Source: Deltaproteobacteria bacterium (GTDB lineage: Bacteria; Desulfobacterota; Desulfobacteria; Desulfobacterales; ETH-SRB1). Taken from it: a stretch of DNA of 7,253 nucleotides. The position numbers were made by a program, and so were the translations under genes. The notes under the pieces were generated by a model that saw only the letters and a program-made list of their open reading frames with translations, ran no database searches and was not told where the DNA came from. The stretch covers positions 1-7,253 of the forward strand of contig JAFCZU010000227.1 in the NCBI GenBank assembly GCA_019314185.1. Direction: 5' to 3'. Below, one piece after another: positions 1 to 6,080 of this stretch. How positions within the stretch are numbered: position 1 is the first letter of the stretch; every line of letters begins with the position of its first letter.

Positions 1-1
1 G

Positions 2-966
2 TTCGGCTATGGTATGTCATCCATAACCAAACCATTATTTGCCCTGGCTAATATCTGGACTTTTGTCCTTTTTCTCAGGGTGATAGAAAGGATCGGAAAG
101 GGGATAAGAACTGCGCCACGCGATGCGTTTGTAGCGGAATCTTGCGATGAATCTGTTCGAGGTAAAGCTTTCGGATTTCACAGGGCTGCGGATGGCATTG
201 GTTCGACTCTGGGAGCGGTTCTTGCTTTGCTCCTTCTTCCAGTGTGGGGATATAGAAATATCTTCTTGTTTGCCCTTGTGCCCGGAATGATTTCGGTATT
301 TATTATTTTTTTTATTCAAGAAAAAAGTGCGCCGGCAAAACAAAAGAAAAAAGAAGTGTCCGTGAAACTGAGCTTAAAAGAATTACCTGCAAATTTAAGA
401 TTCTTCATTATTGTCTCTTCAGTATACCTGCAAATTTAAGATTCTTCATTATTGTCTCTTCAGTATTTGCACTGGGGCATTTCGGCTATGCTTTTCTCTT
501 GTTAAGGGCAAAGAACATTGGATTGGCTGATAATATGGCGATTTTTCTCTACGTCATATTTTATATTGTTTATTCAATCTGTGTAGTTCCTTTAGGGATA
601 GTATCAGATAAAGTCGGGAGAAAACCTGTTTTAATGGGAGGATATGTACTGTTCGGCATAACCTCTTTTGGCTTATTAGTTATTTCCAGCTTTTATGGCA
701 TCTTATTGTTTTTTATCATCTATGGAATATGTTATGCTATGATCGATGGTACGCAGAGGGCATTTGTGGTTGATTTAGCGCCGCAACATTTAAAGGGAAC
801 TGCATTAGGAGTTTTTCATACAGCAATAGGTTTGGTGGCCCTTCCGGGTGGATATATCGCGGGATTACTATGGGATAAAGTAAGCCCGGAAGCGACATTT
901 GCTTATGGTTTTACATTAGCGATAATTTCAGCAGTGTTGCTTATATTTGTAAGGTGTAAGCATTGA
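2..966 (+). pseudogene. MFS transporter, 5'-truncated by the window edge and frameshifted by a 41-bp tandem duplication
   Basis: This encodes an inner-membrane major facilitator superfamily permease; the substrate cannot be told. The frame is open from base 2, so the true start and roughly the first 80-100 residues lie outside the window. The first half carries the family-like segment RIGKGIRTAPRDAF followed by hydrophobic helices. The second half has the second MFS motif A (DKVGRKP, about 609-630) and several transmembrane helices, ending at TGA 964-966. The first frame stops at TAA 437-439, inside the second copy of a 41-bp repeat. The second frame continues the same protein (PANLRFFIIVSSVFALGHFG). 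Removing one copy joins both halves into 307 in-window codons. As written the gene makes a truncated protein lacking the C-terminal six-helix half, so it is probably non-functional. The alternatives are a reversible slippage state or an assembly error. The family call is firm. Confidence 0.85.
385..466. repeat. Perfect 41-bp tandem duplication inside the MFS gene
   Basis: The unit beginning ACCTGCAAATTTAAG and ending TCTTCAGTAT occupies 385-425 and again 426-466, with no mismatch between copies and no spacer. The preceding base (T) also agrees, so the unit can equally be drawn one base to the left. Because 41 is not a multiple of three, the second copy shifts the frame by two bases and exposes a TAA stop at 437-439. 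Complete identity suggests a recent event, such as replication slippage or a sequencing or assembly artefact. Confidence 0.97.
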
Positions 967-970
967 CCCG

Positions 971-1036
971 ATGAAAAAGGCAAACAGACATGCCCTGATC
1001 GTTGGTGTTGCGGTTTTGAGTGCCGCAGTTGGTTAA
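971..1036 (+). CDS. Possible 21-aa micro-ORF or remnant of a secreted-protein gene
   Basis: An ATG 4 nt after the transporter stop opens a 21-codon frame (MKKANRHALIVGVAVLSAAVG, 21 residues, then TAA), described here by its parts: a basic N-terminus MKKANRH followed by a hydrophobic run LIVGVAVLSAAVG. This is exactly how a signal peptide or single membrane anchor begins, but the frame ends at once. No convincing ribosome binding site precedes it; the nearest purine run is AAGGTG near 951. It may be a leftover 5' end of a deleted gene, a tiny membrane peptide translated by re-initiation after the transporter, or chance. I see no downstream continuation in another frame. Confidence 0.2.
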   Translation: MKKANRHALIVGVAVLSAAVG

Positions 1037-1119
1037 TGTTACATAAAAGAGTTTGTAAATTTTTGAAGGTATAAACTTAGTGTCTTTTGAGAGCAAATAC
1101 CAACATCAAGCTTAGGGAT

Positions 1120-1127
1120 AAGGAGGT
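1120..1127 (+). promoter_or_regulatory. Strong Shine-Dalgarno (AAGGAGGT) of the three-gene operon
   Basis: AAGGAGGT lies 7 nt before the ATG at 1135 and is a near-perfect complement of the 16S rRNA 3' end. It decides the start: the ATG at 1128 is adjacent to the site and in another frame. Confidence 0.9.
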
Positions 1128-1134
1128 ATGAATC

Positions 1135-2202
1135 ATGACGGAAAACCAGATGAAAGATCGTATTGTGGAGGAATTGAAGAAGGCCAAAGAGGCCGGGCAG
1201 ATTACCATGGAAAAGGTGAGTGAAATTGTCAAGAATGCGGTATCTGCTGCCGTGGCCGAAACCAGAGGCGGTGTTGAGGAACTTCGGCCTGTTGTCAAAA
1301 ATGCTGTAGCTGCTGCTGTGGAAGGCTTAAAGGAAGCTGAAGCAGATGCAAAAGAGACTGTAAAAGGAGCTGTAGAAGGCGCCATTGCCGGCGTTCGCAG
1401 CCGCGGAGATCAGGCAGTGGAAGCTACACGGGATGAACTTCGGAAACTCGAAAAACGGCTCGAAGATGAGAAGACGGAGCTGGCGCAAAGTCTCAGAAAA
1501 GGCCTGGAAGGGGCAAAAGAGGCGGGCGCTGCGTTGCCCGAAGATGTCAGAGGGAGGGTTGAATCTGCCGTATCCGACATCAAGCTGAAAAGTACGGAAC
1601 TGTTAGGTTTGACCAGACAGACTGTTAAAGAAGCAGTCAAAGAGGCCATCGAGTCCGGTAAAGATGTGAAAGAGACCGTAGTACATATTACCAGAAATAC
1701 TACTGAAAGAGCCGTGAAAGAAGGCCGGTTCAGCGCGGACAGGGCGAAGAGAATTGCCGAGAAGGTCATGTCCGGCGCTGTGGAAGCTGCCGAGGAGACC
1801 GGCAAAGAGATTAAAGATGTTGCGATTGGCGCTTTTGAAGGAGTTCAGAAAGGGATCGCATCAGCAGTAGAATCTGCTGGGGATAAAACAAAGGCATTTG
1901 TCCATGAGGACCTTGCGCGGACAAAAGAAGACCTTGAGGCAATCGAGGGCCTTTTCATAGAGACTACCCACAAAGTAGCCCAACGTTCGGGAGATGTGGC
2001 AAAGGATGTATTGAATGATCTTGCCGATCAGACCAAAAAAACGACCAAAACAACCACGGAAGCTGTCGGCAAGGCAGCCCATATTATGGCCGAAGAAGCA
2101 AAGGACCTCGGAAAAAGGTCTGTGGCCGTGGCAAAGGGAGCTATCTCCGGCATGTGGAAGGGGGCAAAGGATGCTATTAAAAAAGAGAAGGAAGAGAAGT
2201 AA
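1135..2202 (+). CDS. Repetitive Lys/Ala/Glu-rich amphipathic helical protein (LEA/apolipoprotein/phasin-like)
   Basis: This is a 355-aa protein with no signal peptide, no long hydrophobic segment, no cysteine and almost no aromatic residues, dominated by Ala, Lys, Glu, Val and Gly in heptad- or 11-mer-like amphipathic helices. It contains internal repeats. Residues 12-43 (KKAKEAGQITMEKVSEIVKN...) resemble residues 190-222 (ERAVKEGRFSADRAKRIAEK...). The segment 74-92 (ETVKGAVEGAIAGVRSRGD) resembles 228-250 (DVAIGAFEGVQKGI...SAGD). The C-terminus is strongly basic (KKEKEEK). Such composition is known from late-embryogenesis-abundant-like stress proteins, from lipid-surface-coating proteins (apolipoproteins, phasins) and from uncharacterised deltaproteobacterial families (possibly DUF6781, from memory). 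It is first in a coupled operon with an exported helical protein and a patatin lipase, so a membrane or lipid-surface role is plausible but inferred. It is probably cytoplasmic. The coding call is firm; the function is unknown. Confidence 0.85.
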   Translation: MTENQMKDRIVEELKKAKEAGQITMEKVSEIVKNAVSAAVAETRGGVEELRPVVKNAVAAAVEGLKEAEADAKETVKGAVEGAIAGVRSRGDQAVEATRDELRKLEKRLEDEKTELAQSLRKGLEGAKEAGAALPEDVRGRVESAVSDIKLKSTELLGLTRQTVKEAVKEAIESGKDVKETVVHITRNTTERAVKEGRFSADRAKRIAEKVMSGAVEAAEETGKEIKDVAIGAFEGVQKGIASAVESAGDKTKAFVHEDLARTKEDLEAIEGLFIETTHKVAQRSGDVAKDVLNDLADQTKKTTKTTTEAVGKAAHIMAEEAKDLGKRSVAVAKGAISGMWKGAKDAIKKEKEEK

Positions 2203-2600
2203 TGATGAAAAAGTCGATTCTAATCACACTATTAGCGTTTGGGCTGGTCACTGGTTTCTTGACGTCCGCAGTTTTTGCTGCCGAGCAGACAGAGCAGCCA
2301 AAGAGTGAAGAAAGAGCTGAAAAGGGGTGGCAAGACGCCCTTGAGGCCCAGTCTGCCCTGCTGAAAGCTTGGCTCGCAGCGGGGAAAGAGGCGACTTATG
2401 ATCAGGCACAGGCCTATCTGGATGAAGCAAAGGCTTGGTACGCCCGGGCCAAAGAGGAAGCCGGAGAAGAGGTTAGCCAGAAAATAGCTGACATTGAAAA
2501 ACATATTGATGAAACCAAGGTGGCCCTGAAAAAGAAGGCTAAAGAAGCTCGCCAGGAGATAGCCGATTTGCTGAAGCGGGCCGCTGATATCGTTAAATGA
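2202..2600 (+). CDS. Small exported alpha-helical protein of unknown function
   Basis: This 132-aa protein has a classical Sec signal peptide: MMKKS, a hydrophobic core LITLLAFGLVTGFL, and a probable cleavage AVFA|AEQ after residue 26. There is no lipobox cysteine, so the mature protein of about 106 aa should be soluble in the periplasm. The mature part is almost entirely predicted helix, rich in Ala, Glu and Lys, with a Trp/Tyr-containing middle (AKAWYARAKEEA) and a basic C-terminal helix (KKKAKEARQEIADLLKRAADIVK, 23 residues, given here only by its ends). The start ATG at 2202 overlaps the previous stop by one base (TAATG). A second in-frame ATG at 2205 is equally possible. The previous gene's purine-rich 3' end (AAGGAAGAGAAG) can serve as ribosome binding site, so translation is likely coupled. 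No enzymatic motif is visible. It could be a periplasmic chaperone-like or membrane-stress protein, but I do not recognise the family. Confidence 0.8.
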   Translation: MMKKSILITLLAFGLVTGFLTSAVFAAEQTEQPKSEERAEKGWQDALEAQSALLKAWLAAGKEATYDQAQAYLDEAKAWYARAKEEAGEEVSQKIADIEKHIDETKVALKKKAKEARQEIADLLKRAADIVK

Positions 2601-3568
2601 AAAACACCTTTGACAAGAATAAACGAGTCCCTCCAGGAAAGGTAGGTCTTGCTCTTGGCAGCGGTTCCGCCCGGGGCTGGGCACATATCGGGGTGATTAA
2701 AGCTCTGGCTGAGTCAGGTGTCCACGTCGATTATGTTGCCGGCGCCAGCATCGGCGCACTCGTTGGAGCTGTCTATGCCTCGGGCAAGATCAACTCCCTG
2801 GAAGAGGTTGTCCTGCAGCTCGACTGGAAAAAGATCGTTTATTTCTTCGACGTAGTCTTCCCCAAATCGGGGCTGATTGATGGTAACAAGATTGCCGATT
2901 TCATTCGCGGCCATGTAGGAGAAAGAAATATTGAAGACCTTCCTCTCCCCTTCTGCGCCGTATCAACCGATCTTGCTACCGGAAAGGAACTATTTATAAA
3001 AGAGGGAGATATCATCGAGGCAGTAAGGGCCAGCATATCTGTGCCGGGCATATTCACCCCGTTTAAAAAAGATGATATGACCTTGGTGGACGGCGGTCTG
3101 GTCAATCCGGTTCCGGTAAGCGCGGCAAGGGAGATGGGAGCCGATTTCGTCATAGCGGTTGACCTCAATCATGATATCATCGGCAAGAAGACCATTGCCC
3201 CCAGCCACAAAAATATGAATTCAGATAAAGAACCTGTGAAGACTCTGCCAGAAAAAAACAAGATCCTGAATGCTCTGAACAAAAGAATCAGGACCATTGA
3301 TATTCCGACACTAACACAGATAAGGCAATGGATGAGGATGGAGGACCCACTCCCCAATATTTTTGAAGTGTTAGTAACATCAATCAATATCATGGAAACA
3401 CAGATCACCGCTAGCCGACTGAAGTCCGAGCCACCGGATCTGCTGATACAACCCAAATTAGGACACCTCAAATTTCTTGAATTCAACAGGGCAAAAGAAG
3501 CTATTCTTGAAGGATATAATGAGACTAAATTGTCTATTGATGAATACAATCACCAACCACCCGCATAG
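2597..3568 (+). CDS. Patatin-like phospholipase (RssA/NTE-type serine hydrolase)
   Basis: This 323-aa protein of the patatin family (COG1752 type) is expected to hydrolyse acyl esters of phospholipids or lysophospholipids with a Ser-Asp dyad. The core spans about residues 14-185. It contains the glycine-rich oxyanion loop GSGSARGWAHIG (21-32), the nucleophile elbow GASIG with Ser51, the conserved VRASISVPGIFTPF block (143-156) and the catalytic DGG with Asp165, followed by LVNPVPV. All catalytic elements are intact. A C-terminal extension of about 140 aa ends with segments (PPDLLIQP, then FNRAKEAILEGYN) that close many bacterial RssA-like proteins. There is no signal peptide, so it is probably cytoplasmic or peripheral on the inner membrane. 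Its ATG overlaps the preceding stop (ATGA, 4 bp), implying coupled translation with the helical proteins. Those proteins may deliver, bind or protect its membrane substrate; that is inference. The family call is firm; the natural substrate is unknown. Confidence 0.95.
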   Translation: MKNTFDKNKRVPPGKVGLALGSGSARGWAHIGVIKALAESGVHVDYVAGASIGALVGAVYASGKINSLEEVVLQLDWKKIVYFFDVVFPKSGLIDGNKIADFIRGHVGERNIEDLPLPFCAVSTDLATGKELFIKEGDIIEAVRASISVPGIFTPFKKDDMTLVDGGLVNPVPVSAAREMGADFVIAVDLNHDIIGKKTIAPSHKNMNSDKEPVKTLPEKNKILNALNKRIRTIDIPTLTQIRQWMRMEDPLPNIFEVLVTSINIMETQITASRLKSEPPDLLIQPKLGHLKFLEFNRAKEAILEGYNETKLSIDEYNHQPPA

Positions 3569-3648
3569 CGGGCCTCGCTTTTCCAACTGAGTTACATCCC
3601 CACAAACCTGTATTTCTATATCAAAATATTAGAACATGGTCAATTAAA

Positions 3649-3681
3649 ATATCAGTTTTAAATTTTAGTTTAAAATGATAT
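3649..3681. repeat. AT-rich 33-nt palindrome (13-bp stem, one bulge)
   Basis: ATATCA-g-TTTTAAA (3649-3662) pairs with TTTAAAA-TGATAT (3669-3681) around a 6-nt loop TTTTAG, leaving one bulged G. It lies 81 nt past the patatin gene stop and about 180 nt before the YcaO gene. It could be a weak bidirectional terminator, an operator or a cruciform-prone site. There is no GC clamp and no clean T-tract, so I do not call it a terminator. Confidence 0.6.
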
Positions 3682-3706
3682 ATGTAATATAAAAATGTAA
3701 CTATTC

Positions 3707-3825
3707 AGCCACAGATTTATCCGCCTCTGGAGGATTAACGCAGACTTGTCCGCCTTTGGAGGATAGGTTTAAATACAAGAACCGTGAACATGAAAGTCCG
3801 TGTTCGTCTGTGTGGGTCTGTGGCT
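3707..3825. repeat. 119-bp intergenic inverted-repeat element (REP/MITE-like)
   Basis: The ends are perfect 9-bp inverted repeats, AGCCACAGA (3707-3715) and TCTGTGGCT (3817-3825). Inside are two direct copies, 15/16 identical, of TCCGCCTNTGGAGGAT (3720-3735 and 3749-3764), each itself an imperfect hairpin. A shorter stem GAACA/TGTTC lies near 3786-3805. It fills the gap upstream of the YcaO gene and ends 33 nt before that start. Elements with AGCCACAGA...TCTGTGGCT ends are, from memory, dispersed in several anaerobe genomes. No ORF is present, so it would be non-autonomous. It may affect the mRNA leader of the downstream gene. Confidence 0.75.
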
Positions 3826-3858
3826 AATAATTAAACCTAAAGGGAGACAACAAAATTA

Positions 3859-5589
3859 ATGACCGGTAAAATCATATTAAAGGATGCATTTAAAGGCTTT
3901 ACTCTGGATCAGGATAAAATAGTATCACCTGAAGAAACTGTAAAGAGTTTTAAAAATAAATTGAAGAATCTTGACCTCGATATTCTTGAACGTACTGAAA
4001 GAATTGACAATGGAAGATTGGATATTCCGGTATATTTCAGCAACTGCGGCAAAGATGCCGTGTCGATCATGGGGACAAAAAAACAAATGGGAAAAGGCGC
4101 AACCCCGCATCAGGCGGAAGCAAGCGCTGTAATGGAACTGGCGGAAAGATTTAGTCTTTATAGTTTTCGTAATAATCCGGATAACTTTATTGTTGAAAAA
4201 TATCGCAACATCAAAGACAAAGCCATCCCATTTGAAATGATCGCACAATCTGTTCATGACAATTCAAACGATCTAACAACAACCAGAAAGATATTTGAAA
4301 ATCTTCCATTAAAGTGGACCTGGGGATTTAATCTGACACAGAATAAAGAAGTGCTTATTCCATTTAACTGGTTTTTTACAATCAATGAATTTAACGGGGC
4401 ATGTGTCGGCAATTGCGTTGAAGAAGCGTTAATCCAGGGCCTTTGCGAAGTCGTAGAAAGACACACGTCATCAATAATAAGTCAAAACATGCTGAAGGTA
4501 CCGACAATTAATGCTGATTCAGCGACAGAACCGCTTGTTGTTGAAATGATACAAAAATATAGGAATGCTGGAATAAAATTGTATATTTCTGACTTTACCA
4601 TGAACATGGGCATTCCAACAGTCGGCATTTTAGCCTATGACCCGTCCACATTCCCGGAAAAGAGCGAAATCGTCTGGACAGCGGGAACAACTCCTGATCC
4701 TCAAAAAGCTTTAAGCCGCGCTCTTTCCGAAACAGCTCAGCTTGCCGGTGATTTCAATACTTGTTCTAACTATATGGCAAGCGGTCTTCCCAAGTTTAAA
4801 AGCATCAAAGAAGCCGAATTTATAATTAACGCTGAAAGTAAAATTAATATTTCAGATCTTCCTGATATTTCAAATAATAATATTAAAGTTGAAATTCAAA
4901 ACTGCATATCAGCGCTTTCAAAAAATGGTATGGATATAATCGTGGTAAACACAACGCACCCTTTACTTGAAATGCCGGCATTCTACACAATTATACCCGG
5001 CACACATTTCAGGGAACGCTCCCTTGGAACCAGTGTTGGCATGTTTTCAGCCAAAATTATATCTGAAAACACAAATCCGGATAAAGCCATTGGTGAACTA
5101 AAAAAGATCGAAAACATGCTCCCTGGAAAATACTATATAAAATTTTATATCGGCTTATGTTATCTGTCTATGGAAGATCCAAAAACAGCTCTCAGCTATT
5201 TCAATCAAGCCATTGGCCTCGACCCCCTAAAACAGGATATTCCAAGCATCTATTCTTATATGGGTATCTGCCTTAAAGATATGGGCGAATATCGCAAAGC
5301 CCTTGAGGTATTAAACAAAGGAGAAAAGTCCGACAGCAAAAGAACCGATATATATAATCTGATGGGATTTTGTCATTATGCTCTCAAGGAAAATGAAAGG
5401 GCGATAGATTGTTTTAAAAAAGTGCTCCTGCTTGATCCCGGTTCGGCAATTGATTACGCAAATATTGCATCAAATTATCGGGATATCGGGGAAAAAGACA
5501 AGGCGATCCAATATTACGAAATAGCCTTGTCAATAGATTCTTCAATAGATTTTGCAAAAATTAATTTGGAAAAACTGCTGAAAGCATAA
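3859..5589 (+). CDS. YcaO-domain ATP-dependent cyclodehydratase-like protein with C-terminal TPR repeats
   Basis: This is a 576-aa protein. YcaO enzymes use ATP to activate a peptide-backbone amide for attack by a side chain or external nucleophile (azoline, thioamide or amidine formation); some act in ribosomal protein S12 methylthiolation. The YcaO domain (about 60-400) shows the nucleotide/Mg motifs in order: GKGATPHQAEASAVMELAER (78-97, with Glu87, Glu93, Glu96), EEALIQGLCEVVER (188-201, with Glu197, Glu200), and ALSRALSETAQ (284-294, with Glu291, Gln294). A late IIPGTHFRERSLG segment (378-390) follows. Four TPR motifs follow (about 425-458, 464-496, 496-530, 531-565), a likely protein-binding platform. 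The C-terminal Pro-rich PxPxP tail of azoline-forming YcaOs is absent, as expected for a protein ending in TPRs. The overall length is close to that of E. coli YcaO. GGGAG sits 12 nt before the ATG, a rather long spacing. No TfuA, dehydrogenase or transporter partner is adjacent. Substrate unknown. Confidence 0.92.
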   Translation: MTGKIILKDAFKGFTLDQDKIVSPEETVKSFKNKLKNLDLDILERTERIDNGRLDIPVYFSNCGKDAVSIMGTKKQMGKGATPHQAEASAVMELAERFSLYSFRNNPDNFIVEKYRNIKDKAIPFEMIAQSVHDNSNDLTTTRKIFENLPLKWTWGFNLTQNKEVLIPFNWFFTINEFNGACVGNCVEEALIQGLCEVVERHTSSIISQNMLKVPTINADSATEPLVVEMIQKYRNAGIKLYISDFTMNMGIPTVGILAYDPSTFPEKSEIVWTAGTTPDPQKALSRALSETAQLAGDFNTCSNYMASGLPKFKSIKEAEFIINAESKINISDLPDISNNNIKVEIQNCISALSKNGMDIIVVNTTHPLLEMPAFYTIIPGTHFRERSLGTSVGMFSAKIISENTNPDKAIGELKKIENMLPGKYYIKFYIGLCYLSMEDPKTALSYFNQAIGLDPLKQDIPSIYSYMGICLKDMGEYRKALEVLNKGEKSDSKRTDIYNLMGFCHYALKENERAIDCFKKVLLLDPGSAIDYANIASNYRDIGEKDKAIQYYEIALSIDSSIDFAKINLEKLLKA

Positions 5590-5902
5590 CCTGAAACCTT
5601 TACGCCCTGAAAAACCATTGATAGCCGCGCATTACAGGCATTCCCTCAATAATCATCTTAATGCCTTGTAAGATTTAATCTTTTATGTTATAAGTCTAAT
5701 TTTTATTACCTGAAGATAAGCGATTAGCTGTTAGCTTTTTATTATTTCGGATGGTTACCAGCAATTCGATTTTTACCCATTGGATGAAATTATTTAATAA
5801 TATTTTGATATAATTTAACTAATAGCTAAAAATTAATCACTAATCGCTCAACTTAGATATTAAACAGAAAGTTTAACAAAAAGAATATGAGGATAATTAT
5901 TT
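5590..5902. other. 313-nt AT-rich gap between the YcaO gene and the small Cys-containing gene
   Basis: I see no coding region here. It holds the hairpin at 5632-5672, a 9-bp inverted repeat AGCGATTAG (5719-5727) with CTAATCGCT (5840-5848) enclosing about 110 nt, and a perfect 13-nt palindrome ATTATT-T-AATAAT (5789-5801). A TATAAT at 5809-5814 has no matching -35 at normal spacing. GAGGA at 5889-5893 is the ribosome binding site of the following small gene. Confidence 0.5.
5632..5672 (+). terminator. Possible transcription terminator hairpin after the YcaO gene
   Basis: TTACAGGCATT (5632-5642) pairs with AATGCCTTGTAA (5660-5671), an 11-bp stem with one bulged base and a loop of about 17 nt. 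It is followed by an AT-rich stretch with TTTTA rather than a clean U-tract. It is 43 nt past the YcaO stop. The position is good but the form is weak; it may equally be a repeat relic. Confidence 0.35.
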
Positions 5903-6037
5903 ATGTCGGAAAAAAATCCTGAATGCCCTTTATATAATCCTTTAAATTGTAAAGAGTATTACAATCCAAAGCTGTGTGCCTTTGTTAGAAAAGACAAGAA
6001 GAAGCCAAAACCCAAAAAAGCAACATTAAAGGAATAA
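5903..6037 (+). CDS. 44-aa small protein with three cysteines and a basic Lys/Pro tail
   Basis: This short gene has its own well-placed ribosome binding site (GAGGA, 9 nt before ATG). The N-terminal part MSEKNPECPLYNPLNCKEYY (1-20) and the next segment NPKLCAFVRKDKK carry Cys8, Cys16 and Cys25, each in a local Pro/Tyr/Asn context. NP occurs three times (5-6, 12-13, 21-22). The tail from residue 29 is strongly basic (RKDKKKPKPKKATLKE). There is no signal peptide or membrane segment, so it should be cytoplasmic. The Cys spacing (C-x7-C-x8-C) suggests a small metal-binding or disulfide module, and the tail could bind nucleic acid or an acidic partner. I have a vague memory of similar tiny proteins in Desulfobacterales but cannot name a family. 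Its position after a YcaO gene makes a modified-peptide role conceivable, but the 313-nt gap and lack of a leader/core layout argue for caution. Confidence 0.6.
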   Translation: MSEKNPECPLYNPLNCKEYYNPKLCAFVRKDKKKPKPKKATLKE

Positions 6038-6080
6038 ACAGCCATGACATAGGCTCTAACACATCACGGAAAAGCTGTAA

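Noticed and set aside
2232..2684. Long reverse-strand open frame opposite the exported helical protein and the lipase start
   Set aside because: It is a compositional shadow of the forward genes, with no ribosome binding site and no recognisable motif. The same applies to the reverse frames at 1077-1385, 1410-1805, 2839-3168 and 3169-3549.
3560..3572. CCCGC-ATA-GCGGG hairpin at the patatin gene stop as a terminator
   Set aside because: The stem is only 5 bp, the loop is 3 nt and includes part of the stop codon, and only a short CGCTTTT follows; too weak to call.
3720..3764. The two TCCGCCT-GGAGGAT copies as the start of a CRISPR array
   Set aside because: There are only two copies of 16 bp with a 13-nt spacer, lying inside a larger inverted-repeat element, and no cas genes.
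5809..5814. TATAAT as the -10 of a promoter for the small Cys-containing gene
   Set aside because: There is no -35-like hexamer at normal spacing, and the sequence is AT-rich enough for chance TATAAT.
5903..6037. Calling the 44-aa protein a RiPP precursor of the YcaO enzyme
   Set aside because: There is no leader/core layout, no export or maturation genes, a 313-nt gap and a possible terminator between them; retained only as a testable hypothesis.
6038..6078. ACAGC/GCTGT stem between the convergent small gene and YqgE/AlgH gene as a terminator
   Set aside because: A 5-bp stem separated by about 31 nt with no T-tract is not significant.
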